The notes beneath the pieces are model-generated. The model was not told the origin of the DNA and did not search any database. It was given only the letters and a program-made list of their open reading frames with translations. A stretch of DNA of 43,402 nucleotides from a virus. Positions 19,377 through 27,992 of this stretch are shown here, one piece after another; position 1 is the first letter of the stretch; every line of letters begins with the position of its first letter. Position numbers and translations under genes: made by a program. The DNA is taken from positions 1 to 43,402 of IMG/VR virus record IMGVR_UViG_3300025853_000186; one strand, written 5' to 3'.

Positions 19377-19427
19377 AAAAAATACCCCACAGGGAATCCT
19401 TAACGGAAACCTTGTGGGGTATTTTTA
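19376..19427. terminator. Bidirectional intrinsic terminator between convergent clusters
   Basis: A run of A, then ATACCCCACA (19382-19391) pairing perfectly with TGTGGGGTAT (19413-19422), extended by GG/CC with one bulge, then TTTTT. The A tract on one side and T tract on the other make it functional in both directions. It sits exactly between the stop codons of the late plus-strand and early minus-strand clusters. Confidence 0.92.
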
Positions 19428-19428
19428 T

Positions 19429-19677
19429 TTATAGTTTAAGACCATTATCTTTAGCAGCCTTCATAGCCATGCTACGCCGTTTATCCGCTTCGTGTTTGGC
19501 TTGAGTTTCACTCATACCAAGCTCGATATATCCTGCAACATTTTCAGCGTGTACTTTGTCGAGCATAGCTCGATTAAAACCTTCAGCACCAATTAAATCA
19601 TCGGAGATTCCTAACTCTTTATAATCAATATCTGAAAAGTTTTTGCCTGTTTGAGCAAGCCAATTTTTGTCTTCCAT
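19429..19677 (-). CDS. Hypothetical protein, 82 aa
   Basis: Last gene of the minus-strand cluster, just downstream of the RNA polymerase, with a strong AGGAGG site eight bases before the ATG. It is mainly helical and charged, with an Ala/Glu/Lys-rich C-terminal half (ETQAKHEADKRRSMAMKAAK). No family recognised. Transcription ends at the adjacent bidirectional terminator. Confidence 0.75.
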   Translation of the reverse strand: MEDKNWLAQTGKNFSDIDYKELGISDDLIGAEGFNRAMLDKVHAENVAGYIELGMSETQAKHEADKRRSMAMKAAKDNGLKL

Positions 19678-19686
19678 AGTAACCTC

Positions 19687-21804
19687 CTAGCAGAAGAAAT
19701 AGTCTGATTCAAGTACACCTTTAACGTTTAGCGTACCAATCGTAGGCACAATGCCTTGATAGTCCTTACCAAAAGGAATACTATCATAGAAGTTTTCTTT
19801 GTCGTACATTGATACGAACTCTCTTCGTGTGTTATTCATTAGTAGCTCGATACTACTGGCATGAGTACTGTATGAGTCATGTACAGCACCGAAGTCACCT
19901 TCCCAATCAGCTACTACAAGAGCCATGTGAGATGCATCCATGCTATGCACAAAGTTAGGACTGATACCACACATAAAGCCACGTCTATCAGGGATGTCTG
20001 TTTTCTCTCTGATGACATGCTTAAATCGTATCTCACCTGCAGGGGTATTAAACCCATAGCAGTCTACCTTAACAGGTCTTGTACGGTAGCACTCATACAC
20101 TACAGGGAATCCTGATGGTGTAGTCCACTCGATACCTTGTCCTCTATCAGTACCGTATTGCTTGTACCAGTTAGTGATCTCTTGATCAGCAAGCTTCTGC
20201 AAGTACCGCATAGTCTCTAGCGGTCCAGGGCATACTTCCTGGATAGCCCGTATGACTTGGCTGCTTAACTCATCACAATCCCAAGTACTGATGTTGTACT
20301 CAGTAGTAAAACCGAACTGATAACAATCACTGTACATTGACTCAGACATTTTCTTTTGTCCGCAGCTATAAGCACGAGTCATGGCACCACGTTTTGCAAT
20401 ACCTTTACGGATATGCTTCATAGGCATCTGTCTTTCTTCAAACCATTCAGGCATACGCTGAGTGAGTCGCTTAGCTACCTGGACGTAGAAGTCGTTTTGA
20501 ACCTCAGTAGGTATTAATCCTACGAGGTTGCCCGTCAGGGCATCCTTAGACATAGCGCCTAGGTGTTGCCATCCGTTGTTGGCACCGTCAATAGGGATAG
20601 GCAGGTGTGTCAAGAAAGTACCTTCTGATTTTGAGTACTTATACCACTCAATACAACAAGCTAGAAACGAAATAGCTTTTTCTGCATCATGTGCAATAAT
20701 ACCCATCTCGCCTAGCTCTAGAATGTCATCAATATTTTCTTGAGTCCATTGCGCTCTATCTTCGAGTGTCATTTTGTCTACTGAGATAGTATCGAGTTCT
20801 TCTTGCTCGAGTACACTACGGTAGTCTGTAGTTACCCAGTCAGGGATCTCATCGATACCGTATGATTGATTAAAACAACAGGCAGTATGCACACCTAACC
20901 AGAAGCTAGCAGTGCTATCGAATGGTTTACCGTTAGCAAAGAGTAGCTGACCCCTAGCTATGTCAGAGCCTTGGAAGTTAAAGAATGGCTCTGAGTAATA
21001 CAGCCTACCTCGATAATCAGCATCAAGATAAAAGCTAAACTCAGTGTCTAACCACTTGTTTGCCACAGCCATTACTTCTTTTACTTCTCTATTCTTAGAA
21101 GCTTGGCGTTGGTATAACTTATCGTTCTCTTTAGTGTCTTCACCATCAAACACTTCAGTCTTTATGAATGAATCCCAATGCTGTAGTATAGCGTTGTGAA
21201 CATCCTTATTAATAAGCCAGCGAGTGGCTTGCAGCTTATCGATTGCCTTTACAAATGGCGCTGTCTTGTGTTTAATAAACTTATATTCTTTAGATTTATC
21301 CCAAGTTTTAATAACACTTCGACCATTAGCTTGTATTAATGAAGTAATAGGTTCAATCGGCTCTGCTGACATGCATACAGTACGCCCAGCAATGGCTTCC
21401 ATTTCACCCCACTTATCAGTAGCATGTATTGTTACTGGTTTACGGCTTTTCATGTGGCCTACTGAAATAGTAAGATAACCACACATAACAAAGCCTTCGA
21501 TAACTAAGTCACCAACTCTAACATGATCCCTGAAATTAACATTATTACTATCCCAGCCTTCGATAATATATTTACCGATAGCCATTGATGCTTGAGTAAT
21601 AGCTGTTTCACCTTCCGTTTTACTACGTTTAAAGCAACGTTGAATAGTCTTTCTAGCAAAAGACACCATGTCTTCGATAAGAAAGTCTAGCATGTCAACA
21701 CCATCAGTGTCAATCATACGCATTAGTTGTAAGTTACGCCTTGGCTTGACACCTAAGTCTTCACCGCGAATTTTCTTCAGGAGATAGTCCTTCACATCTT
21801 CCAT
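19687..21804 (-). CDS. Single-subunit (T7-like) DNA-directed RNA polymerase
   Basis: Transcribes phage genes from phage-specific promoters. Motifs (numbered from an upstream in-frame ATG at 21825): DYRGR at 270-274, motif A IPIDGANNGWQH (D413), motif B GIAKRGAMTRAYSCG (K478, Y486), NFVHSMDASH, and motif C AVHDSYSTH (D650). All catalytic residues are present. At about 705 residues it is shorter than T7 RNAP (883), with most of the loss in the N-terminal promoter-binding and RNA-exit domain. ATG 21804 has a better ribosome site (AAAGAGAAATCG) than 21825, but either could be used. It lies at the distal end of the early cluster, so something else must transcribe it first. Confidence 0.95.
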   Translation of the reverse strand: MEDVKDYLLKKIRGEDLGVKPRRNLQLMRMIDTDGVDMLDFLIEDMVSFARKTIQRCFKRSKTEGETAITQASMAIGKYIIEGWDSNNVNFRDHVRVGDLVIEGFVMCGYLTISVGHMKSRKPVTIHATDKWGEMEAIAGRTVCMSAEPIEPITSLIQANGRSVIKTWDKSKEYKFIKHKTAPFVKAIDKLQATRWLINKDVHNAILQHWDSFIKTEVFDGEDTKENDKLYQRQASKNREVKEVMAVANKWLDTEFSFYLDADYRGRLYYSEPFFNFQGSDIARGQLLFANGKPFDSTASFWLGVHTACCFNQSYGIDEIPDWVTTDYRSVLEQEELDTISVDKMTLEDRAQWTQENIDDILELGEMGIIAHDAEKAISFLACCIEWYKYSKSEGTFLTHLPIPIDGANNGWQHLGAMSKDALTGNLVGLIPTEVQNDFYVQVAKRLTQRMPEWFEERQMPMKHIRKGIAKRGAMTRAYSCGQKKMSESMYSDCYQFGFTTEYNISTWDCDELSSQVIRAIQEVCPGPLETMRYLQKLADQEITNWYKQYGTDRGQGIEWTTPSGFPVVYECYRTRPVKVDCYGFNTPAGEIRFKHVIREKTDIPDRRGFMCGISPNFVHSMDASHMALVVADWEGDFGAVHDSYSTHASSIELLMNNTRREFVSMYDKENFYDSIPFGKDYQGIVPTIGTLNVKGVLESDYFFC

Positions 21805-22027
21805 CGATTTCTCTTTTCCAAACATCTATGCCCCAAGTGGGTGCGGGTGGATTATATAGTACTTGTTGTGAACAAGTGATAGGGTCGTAGTTAGGCTTGA
21901 CTGCGATAAGTAATTCAAATTCCTTTTCTGGAAACATATCTCTTACTTGTTCTAAGTCTTCCCGATTACATTCAACCCAAGCAACATAATCAGGCATATT
22001 ATCTATTCTTTGGTAATGGATTTGCAT
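21761..22027 (-). CDS. Hypothetical protein, 88 aa
   Basis: Overlaps the end of the dCMP deaminase gene by 25 bases and the start of the RNA polymerase gene by 44 bases. The product (YVAWVECNREDLEQVRDMF, then a hydrophobic strand and a Pro-rich segment) looks globular but matches no family I know. A second in-frame ATG eleven codons later is a possible start. Overlaps suggest translational coupling with the polymerase. Confidence 0.6.
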   Translation of the reverse strand: MQIHYQRIDNMPDYVAWVECNREDLEQVRDMFPEKEFELLIAVKPNYDPITCSQQVLYNPPAPTWGIDVWKREIDGRCEGLSPEENSR

Positions 22028-22494
22028 ACTCTTAGCATACCTTTCTCATTAAGAATTTTAAATCCCTCTAAATCTTTCTCATACGCTTTCTCAACGACAA
22101 TTTCGCTGATACCAGATTGGAGGATAAGCTTAGTACACTCGATACAAGGTGAGAGCGTAGTGTACAATGTGGAACCCAATCCAGAACCGCTAGTACGAGC
22201 GAGCTTACAGATTGCATTAGCTTCAGCATGAATAACAGTAGATAAAGTAACACCCGTTTCAGGGTGTTTACAGCTATTGTCAAAGCCGCTTGGAGTGCCG
22301 TTCCAACCCATTGAAATAATGTTTCCGTCTTTAACAATGACTGCGCCGACTTGGGTATCACTGTCATAAGACATTTCAGCAACTCTTTTAGCGATGTCCA
22401 TATATAATTGATCATATCGTTCTTCCTTAATTGTCATGGTAATTAAACCTTTATAGTTATCGACCTTGTCCTCGATACTTTTTACGTCCTGCAT
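22003..22494 (-). CDS. Deoxycytidylate (dCMP) deaminase
   Basis: Converts dCMP to dUMP, the precursor for thymidylate. The zinc-dependent cytidine/dCMP deaminase signature is complete: HAE at 89-91 (IHAEANAICK) and PCIEC with C117 and C120, plus the substrate-loop region GWNGTPSGFDNSC. Length (163) is typical. The ATG at 22494 has an AGGAAAG site; a second in-frame ATG at codon 20 could also serve. It complements the ribonucleotide reductase in deoxynucleotide supply. No thymidylate synthase is found in this window. Confidence 0.92.
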   Translation of the reverse strand: MQDVKSIEDKVDNYKGLITMTIKEERYDQLYMDIAKRVAEMSYDSDTQVGAVIVKDGNIISMGWNGTPSGFDNSCKHPETGVTLSTVIHAEANAICKLARTSGSGLGSTLYTTLSPCIECTKLILQSGISEIVVEKAYEKDLEGFKILNEKGMLRVCKSITKE

Positions 22495-22561
22495 ATTTCT
22501 TTCCTGTGAAGGTCCTCTGCTTGCGTGGTTTAAGAAGAAAATTATCTGCTTTCTTTGCCAT
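22457..22561 (-). CDS. Small basic peptide, 34 aa
   Basis: ATG behind a GAGG site, within the gap before the deaminase gene and overlapping its start by 38 bases. The product has about 13 Lys/Arg residues (KPRKQRTFTGKKYAGRKKY), so it may bind nucleic acid. It was found by reading the gap directly. The good ribosome site and tight packing support it, but its size leaves doubt. Confidence 0.5.
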   Translation of the reverse strand: MAKKADNFLLKPRKQRTFTGKKYAGRKKYRGQGR

Positions 22562-22709
22562 TGTCATCCTCTACTCTAAATGTTATATAGTTTTTATCGT
22601 AATGCCAGTCAATAGGCTCTGTACCCCTCGACCTAAGACTATTTAATAGCTTAATAATATTCTGGCTAGGGGATATACTCTTGTTCCTTATAAATAGTAT
22701 TGATCTCAT
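22542..22709 (-). CDS. Possible small protein, about 55 aa, start uncertain
   Basis: An open frame continues from inside the coiled-coil gene to 22542 and gives a protein-like sequence (LNSLRSRGTEPIDWHYDKNY and ITFRVEDDNG). Without it there would be a 100-base gap in an otherwise packed operon. The only ATG (22709) lacks a ribosome site, and a better site (AAGGAAC) precedes an ATA codon, so the start is unclear. No family recognised. Confidence 0.4.
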   Translation of the reverse strand: MRSILFIRNKSISPSQNIIKLLNSLRSRGTEPIDWHYDKNYITFRVEDDNGKESR

Positions 22710-22857
22710 TTGATAATGTCTCTATTTTGTTTGCTCGCATGATAGCTTGACTACGAAACTTATTACGCTCCGTAGTAAGGCTTTCAATGATTTCTTTTGC
22801 ATGAGCAAGTTCTTGTTGTAGTAAACCTATTTGATGGTATAAAGCTGTTTCACTCAT
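22666..22857 (-). CDS. Small coiled-coil protein, 63 aa
   Basis: The ATG overlaps the primase-helicase stop (ATGA). Residues 5-55 show heptad-like spacing of Leu/Ile (GLLQQELAHAKEIIESL, then IETLSNEINTIYKE), consistent with a coiled coil. The coupling suggests it is made in proportion to the helicase, but no partner can be shown. Confidence 0.65.
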   Translation of the reverse strand: MSETALYHQIGLLQQELAHAKEIIESLTTERNKFRSQAIMRANKIETLSNEINTIYKEQEYIP

Positions 22858-24512
22858 CCTATCACCTCAAAGTCTATTGCTGAACCATTGTGATACTCTA
22901 ATCTAGTAGTATCATGGTTGTATTTTACTGATCCGGCTGGTCCGGTCTTACCAGAAAATCTACTTTTAAGTACAATGAAATTGATTGTGTTTCTAACATC
23001 CTCATTTTCATTAGCCATATCTCTGGAGAATCCAATAATATCGAATGATATTTGTTTAATGGATCCAGAGCCTTTGATATCATCCATACTCGGTAGTTTA
23101 CCTTGCTCGAAGGTCGTACTTCCACCTTGCACCTTTCGTAGATGCGATATAACTCCAAGCCAGACGTTATGTTTCTTAGTAATCTTAAGTAGATCTGACA
23201 TAACCTTATCAATGGCTTCATTACCAGTGTACCCTTCAGCACCTTCGGACACGGCAATCGTGATGTGATCAAGAATAAGATATTTACAACCCATAAGAGC
23301 CATATACTCAATCTTATCAATAAGTGACTCATCACCAACAGAACCTTGGTGATCGAGTAAGACAAGGCGTTCATCCCCAAATACCTCCTTCGATGCAGCT
23401 TCTTGGATATCAAGTGGCACATCATGCTCTTGCAGATTTTGTTTAAGTTTCATCTGAATAAGCTTCTCAGCTGTATCTCCGATAGACTCCTCAAGCGAAA
23501 TCATACCTATCTTATAACTAGTTTTATCCAGTAAGTCAAGTACTATTTCTTTAATGACAGTACTTTTACCGCTACCAGTACCGCTAGTAAACAAAGTGAT
23601 TTCACCAAACCGCATACCCTTAGTCTTATCGTTGATGCCGTCTAAGCAATCTGGATAAGGCACAGACTCAGTAGATTGTCTTGCTAAGTATTGCTCCCAT
23701 ACAGGTGCATGCCCTACTATAATACCCGCTGGACTATAGGGTTGTGCATCCCATATAGCACGCATAACTCCGTGATGTCCTGCAGCAGTATAGAGTTCAC
23801 AAGGGTCTTTAGCAGGGCTAGTAGCGATCTTTACTTTGTCAATCCCAATGATATTAGCAGCTTCTTTAATAGCTTTCTTTCCGGCTTCGTCTTTATCAAA
23901 GAACAACACGACCTCTTCGAAAGACCTAATCCAGTCTCTTGCATGCAACAAACTCTTAAGGTTGCTTGCCGAGGCAATAGAAATTGTGGGATATATTTTG
24001 TTATAGTGTTCGAGTGAAGCTTGAGCAACTGACATTGCATCAAATTCCCCTTCGGTAATGACGAGGCGCTTCCCTCCCATTCCAAAGCTTTGGCAACCAA
24101 ATGGCCAGACATTCTTAAAATCTCCTACTGTCTTGAATTGTTTTGGTAATGTCCTCACCTTATACGCAACAAGTTCTCCCGTGTCGTAATACGGGTAGTT
24201 ATAAGCGGTAATATTACGCTCATTATCGTACGTAGCGCGAACACCGTAGTGTTCTGCAATTGTTTTAGTAATGCCACGTTCTTGGCAACCACGATAGTCA
24301 CCTAGTTGTGACTCAAATAATTCTAGGCTTGTTACTTGAGGCGCTGCTACAGGCATATCCTCTTCCTTTCCTACTTCTTTTTCATAATGGTTACATACAA
24401 AGCAGTAACCGTGTCCATCATCATACAAAGTAAAGCCATCGCTGCTAGGACAAGCAGGACATTTGGTTTTACCTATCTCTTTACTCTCCGTATAGTCTGT
24501 TTTCTTTGGCAT
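22854..24512 (-). CDS. Primase-helicase (T7 gp4-like)
   Basis: Bifunctional replication protein: primer synthesis and ring-shaped DNA unwinding. Domains in order: N-terminal zinc-binding C18-PA-C21 ... C37-FV-C40 for priming-site recognition; TOPRIM with ITEGEFDAM (E155) and FFDKDEAG (D206, D208); a linker; RecA-like helicase with Walker A GTGSGKST (311-318) and a YLILDH Walker B-like strand near 415. Length 552 is close to T7 gp4 (566). The start follows a GAAGGAAG site. It works with the DNA polymerase encoded about 2 kb upstream and one of the SSB-like proteins. Confidence 0.95.
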   Translation of the reverse strand: MPKKTDYTESKEIGKTKCPACPSSDGFTLYDDGHGYCFVCNHYEKEVGKEEDMPVAAPQVTSLELFESQLGDYRGCQERGITKTIAEHYGVRATYDNERNITAYNYPYYDTGELVAYKVRTLPKQFKTVGDFKNVWPFGCQSFGMGGKRLVITEGEFDAMSVAQASLEHYNKIYPTISIASASNLKSLLHARDWIRSFEEVVLFFDKDEAGKKAIKEAANIIGIDKVKIATSPAKDPCELYTAAGHHGVMRAIWDAQPYSPAGIIVGHAPVWEQYLARQSTESVPYPDCLDGINDKTKGMRFGEITLFTSGTGSGKSTVIKEIVLDLLDKTSYKIGMISLEESIGDTAEKLIQMKLKQNLQEHDVPLDIQEAASKEVFGDERLVLLDHQGSVGDESLIDKIEYMALMGCKYLILDHITIAVSEGAEGYTGNEAIDKVMSDLLKITKKHNVWLGVISHLRKVQGGSTTFEQGKLPSMDDIKGSGSIKQISFDIIGFSRDMANENEDVRNTINFIVLKSRFSGKTGPAGSVKYNHDTTRLEYHNGSAIDFEVIG

Positions 24513-24708
24513 ATCGAGCTTCCTTCCTTCGGTTTCTAGCTCTATCTGATTTAATTAGCTTTTCAGCTTTCTGTTGCTTGTTATTAAACATATCTAACAA
24601 GTCTTCATCCCAATCATCTTCAGTTACTTCTGATTTTTCTGCAGGAATAACTTGATGTTTCCTAATATCATTATGATAAGGATTGCGAATACGATTTGGC
24701 GATTTCAA
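24481..24708 (-). CDS. Hypothetical charged protein, 75 aa, probable TTG start
   Basis: The frame has no early ATG. The plausible start is TTG at 24708, seven bases after a GGAG site inside the end of the GIY-YIG gene. The product is highly charged: an acidic patch (EDDWDEDLLDMF) followed by a basic tail (KSDRARNRRKEARYAKENR). It overlaps the primase-helicase start by 32 bases. Function unknown; a DNA- or helicase-binding adaptor would fit the charge pattern, but that is speculation. Confidence 0.6.
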   Translation of the reverse strand: MKSPNRIRNPYHNDIRKHQVIPAEKSEVTEDDWDEDLLDMFNNKQQKAEKLIKSDRARNRRKEARYAKENRLYGE

Positions 24709-25303
24709 TTTGTCTCTCCATGTCTCTCATAGCAGGTTTAAATCTAATTTCATGTACCCACTTGTTATACCAATCATCACTGCATAGCGCATGAGTTGTG
24801 ATAATCATAAATGCTTCTAGATAACTCAAGTCACCTTTCATAGGACAAGAAAACAAGATATCAAAAGAAAAGTTATCATGCCCTTGTTCTTTAATAATTT
24901 CATTGAGTTCACTGCTAGAACTAGTGTATGCTTTCCAGCTAGTATGTAATGTTTTTACGCCTACATAGCGCTGCTTAGTAGTCTTATTAGTAATCACATA
25001 AAGAAAGCCATGATCAGACTCATTAAACAACTCAGGATGTAGTACATTCCAATGGCTCTCTACCTCAATGTGACCTCGCACATCATCTGCAATAGTTGGT
25101 GTAGTGCCACTTAAAAAGTATATTGTGATTGGACCTTTAAATCCTTTCTTTAGTTTAAAGCGAGACTTGTTACGTCTCTTGCAACGAATCTCACCATGCT
25201 CTTTAGTAATAATGCCACACCAATCGTTATTATCGAACTGAGTGACACGCTCTACCTGAACGTTATGCCAACGCTCATGGTTATTAAATCGCAAAGAAGT
25301 CAT
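24671..25303 (-). CDS. GIY-YIG-like endonuclease, 210 aa
   Basis: Residues about 98-170 match the GIY-YIG nuclease core in variant form: LYVITN (Y102) and RYVG (Y113, G115) replace the two signature triplets, followed by WKAY and SSSSELNEIIKEQG, then the metal-binding Glu in LSYLEAF (E163). The N-terminal 95 residues are a separate, basic, beta-rich domain (CKRRNKSRFKLKKGFKG) that may contact DNA. No T7 endonuclease I gene is visible, so this enzyme could be the junction resolvase or a host-DNA nuclease, but a free-standing homing endonuclease is equally possible. Start follows AAGGAAAC. Confidence 0.72.
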   Translation of the reverse strand: MTSLRFNNHERWHNVQVERVTQFDNNDWCGIITKEHGEIRCKRRNKSRFKLKKGFKGPITIYFLSGTTPTIADDVRGHIEVESHWNVLHPELFNESDHGFLYVITNKTTKQRYVGVKTLHTSWKAYTSSSSELNEIIKEQGHDNFSFDILFSCPMKGDLSYLEAFMIITTHALCSDDWYNKWVHEIRFKPAMRDMERQIEIAKSYSQSLS

Positions 25304-25970
25304 CTTGTTTCCTTAGAATGTGAATACCATTAGCAGTTTCTAGTAGTTTTTCTTTCCAGTCTACTCGACCATACTTAGCTCTATACGCTGCAAGTACTCT
25401 GTGTTTACGCCGATCCATTGGAACACCTTTAAGCATAGCTTCTGCTTTCTTTGGACCAATCTTAGGTAGCCCTGGAAGGTTATCTGTAGGATCACCTTTC
25501 AGCATCTGCTGCCAGTAATGTAGATCAGCACTGTCTTCATCAATATCGTAGAACTCAGCGCGTCTAGGGTTGTAGTGTTTCCCCGGAATACAATCGAGAT
25601 CTTTATCAATGTGTACAATAGTATGATCTACTTCATCAGCAGTTAACTCGATAGACTTAATGCGTACCATGTCATCAGCTTCCATACCATCTGCAGGTAT
25701 AGCTAGCTTTTCATCAATAATAAGCTGCATTAAAGGTCTAAACAGACTTGCATCTTGGGGTGGATCTTTACGGTTAGCCTTGTACTGTGGACAGAGTTTA
25801 TACCTGAAGTTATCTTTGCCACCGCAGTATATAATCTGTTCATCAGACCATACAGGGTCTATCCAGTTTTTCTGTAGGATTGCTTTGTAATTTTCTAAAG
25901 CACTTTCTAGGGTTTCTTGCTGCCATGCTGCTTGATATATACAGCTATCAGCGTCTACTATAGCTAACAT
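25284..25970 (-). CDS. 5'-3' exonuclease (FEN / T5-like PIN-fold nuclease)
   Basis: Removes RNA primers or degrades host DNA from 5' ends. The N-terminal VDADSCIY gives D6 and D8; GMEADDMV gives D99/D100; IDKDLDCIPG holds further metal-binding Asp residues; and GDPTDNLPGLPKIGPKKAE (159-177) is the helix-3-turn-helix DNA-binding motif of flap nucleases. Length 228 is shorter than T7 gp6 (300). It overlaps the GIY-YIG gene by 20 bases and the upstream small gene by one base, and lies next to DNA polymerase as in T7-like phages. Confidence 0.92.
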   Translation of the reverse strand: MLAIVDADSCIYQAAWQQETLESALENYKAILQKNWIDPVWSDEQIIYCGGKDNFRYKLCPQYKANRKDPPQDASLFRPLMQLIIDEKLAIPADGMEADDMVRIKSIELTADEVDHTIVHIDKDLDCIPGKHYNPRRAEFYDIDEDSADLHYWQQMLKGDPTDNLPGLPKIGPKKAEAMLKGVPMDRRKHRVLAAYRAKYGRVDWKEKLLETANGIHILRKQDDFFAI

Positions 25971-26179
25971 TATGCGTGTCCTTTCTCTTCCCAGTAATGG
26001 TTGAATGAGTCTACTACTAGCTCAGTGAACTCATCGTCATCTAGTAGCGGCATGAATTGTTTGTACTCACTCATCTCTGATAAGTAATCTTCTACATTCT
26101 CACACCCAGATACTGTTTGTGCTGCAAGATGCCAGAAGTGTTCTTCAAGTCTCATAACGTGTTCTTTCATTTTACCCAT
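25970..26179 (-). CDS. Hypothetical acidic protein, 69 aa
   Basis: Sits between the DNA polymerase and exonuclease genes with an AAAGGAAT ribosome site. The product is acidic and helical (LEEHFWHLAAQ, then EFTELVVDSFNHYWEEK). Its stop overlaps the exonuclease start (TAATG), implying coupled translation. No family recognised. A replication accessory role is suggested only by position. Confidence 0.7.
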   Translation of the reverse strand: MGKMKEHVMRLEEHFWHLAAQTVSGCENVEDYLSEMSEYKQFMPLLDDDEFTELVVDSFNHYWEEKGHA

Positions 26180-26191
26180 GACGATTCCTTT

Positions 26192-27991
26192 CTAATGAAC
26201 GTCTGCGTAACAGCTACCAATGACACCATCGCCATCCATACACTGTACATTAAAGTCTTTAGGTGCTTCTCTAAATGACTCAACACAGATTTCTTTTACT
26301 CTTTCTGCGTCAGACTCTTTAGCTACCCATGCCATCTCATCGTGATAAAATATAACAGGGTAAGCATCTAAGTTTTCTTCTTTTATTTTATCCATTGCAT
26401 AACCAATAGCTGCCTTACAAGTAATAGCCTCAGCTGATTGCAATAGATAGTTTAAAGATTGATGAGCGCTACCAACATACACACGGCGACCATCAAGAGC
26501 AGGAATGAAAGCATCGCCATATCCGTTGCGAGTTTGCTGGAATATCGTATCCAGCTTCGCCTTAATGCGTCCGAGTCCTGGTATTGCTGATTGATACTTT
26601 CGTTTGGAAGCGTCCCCTGCTGTCGCATCCGGCTTACCTGTGAGAATAGTGCCAAGCTTTTTACCACCGCCACCAAACAGATAAGCATACAACCAGCGCT
26701 TAGCATCACCTCTGCTACTATTGAGGATACTTGCGTTATAGCTGTGAATGTCTCCATCCGTTACCTCCTTTGTGAATGCGTCATCACCAATGTAATGACA
26801 TAATGCTCTCATTTGATTACCAGCTGAGTCAGCACCAACTACTTTATAGCCATCTTCACAGATAAAGAGACTACGCATCTCTTTACCCCAAGCTGCCTCA
26901 ACACTAGGTAAGTTAGTGATCACTTCGTGTCTGGCTCTGTATGTAGGCGTACCGATAACCCACATCCTTCCGTGTAGCCTGTTGCCTTTAATCTCTCCAA
27001 GCCAGCCTTCGAGAATAGACCTACGCGATCTTGTTGTGTAGTATCTGTCGATATCTTGTCCGATGTCTCCGAGTAAAGATAAGCTCGTTGTTGTGAGTTT
27101 CGGGCTTGTCTTATGGAATTCATAACCGACTTTCTTGTAGTTCCAATCATCTGGTTTCCATCCTATAGTGTAAAGATATTCTTTGACTTCTTCCATGTTA
27201 CCAAGTGTTACTTGGGTTTGATAACTACGCTGGAATTTCTTTTCAGGTGGCCACTCCATTTCATCAGGCTCTTCACCAAGATACTCAGTGAGTAACCGCT
27301 TAGTGACAGCAGTAAACTTACCTGCTTTAGTGTACTTAGCAGTCTTAGGCTGTTTATCCACCCAGATAGTCATTTCCGGTAATAATGGATGTACTCTATT
27401 CTCGATAGCTTCTAGCTCACTACACATTTCTTCGTGTAGTTTGTTAGCACCCTCAAGATCAAACAGCCAGCCATTCATTCGTACTCTAGCTTCGAAGACA
27501 GCAGCCTGATGCTCTGCCCTTAAACCCTTAGCAATCAATGGCTTAGTACTGCTTTGTTCCATGAACTCTTTCATTAATAGCTCATAGACTTTTGTGTTTA
27601 ACTCAACGTCTCTTACACAGTATGTAAGCATTTCCTCTGTGAACTGTGACCAGTCACTGAATTCAAACTTACTGTAACCAAGATGTTCACCCCATCCACC
27701 TAAACCATGTTTATGCTTTCGCTTATAGCAAAGTACTTGACTCATAATCCAAGTGTCATAGAGTTTCTTGTCAAGAAGATTAGTACCATATAGCTTATCA
27801 AGTACAGCAGCGTCATAGCCAATGATGTTATGGCCTATTAATGCTTCTGCATTGAGAAGAAATGAAAGGCCTGAGTCTATATCATCAGGCTTCCACTTGT
27901 ATATCTTCTTAGTTTCTACATCTTGTGCTACGATACACCAGACTTGAGTAGCATCAATGCCATCAGTCTCGATATCGAATACTAGTTTCAT
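26192..27991 (-). CDS. DNA polymerase, family A with 3'-5' exonuclease domain (T7 gp5-like)
   Basis: Replicative polymerase. Proofreading domain: FDIETDG (D6, E8), GHNIIGYD (about 53-60) and YCVRDVELN (D128). Polymerase domain: motif A VVGADSAGNQMRALCHY (D388), motif B RGDAKRWLYAYLFGGGG (K431, Y436) and motif C FYHDEMAW (H550, D551, E552). All catalytic residues are present. It has 599 residues against 704 in T7 gp5; the stretch between exonuclease and palm is short, so a thioredoxin-binding loop may be reduced or absent. No thioredoxin gene is seen in the window. Confidence 0.96.
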   Translation of the reverse strand: MKLVFDIETDGIDATQVWCIVAQDVETKKIYKWKPDDIDSGLSFLLNAEALIGHNIIGYDAAVLDKLYGTNLLDKKLYDTWIMSQVLCYKRKHKHGLGGWGEHLGYSKFEFSDWSQFTEEMLTYCVRDVELNTKVYELLMKEFMEQSSTKPLIAKGLRAEHQAAVFEARVRMNGWLFDLEGANKLHEEMCSELEAIENRVHPLLPEMTIWVDKQPKTAKYTKAGKFTAVTKRLLTEYLGEEPDEMEWPPEKKFQRSYQTQVTLGNMEEVKEYLYTIGWKPDDWNYKKVGYEFHKTSPKLTTTSLSLLGDIGQDIDRYYTTRSRRSILEGWLGEIKGNRLHGRMWVIGTPTYRARHEVITNLPSVEAAWGKEMRSLFICEDGYKVVGADSAGNQMRALCHYIGDDAFTKEVTDGDIHSYNASILNSSRGDAKRWLYAYLFGGGGKKLGTILTGKPDATAGDASKRKYQSAIPGLGRIKAKLDTIFQQTRNGYGDAFIPALDGRRVYVGSAHQSLNYLLQSAEAITCKAAIGYAMDKIKEENLDAYPVIFYHDEMAWVAKESDAERVKEICVESFREAPKDFNVQCMDGDGVIGSCYADVH

Positions 27992-27992
27992 G

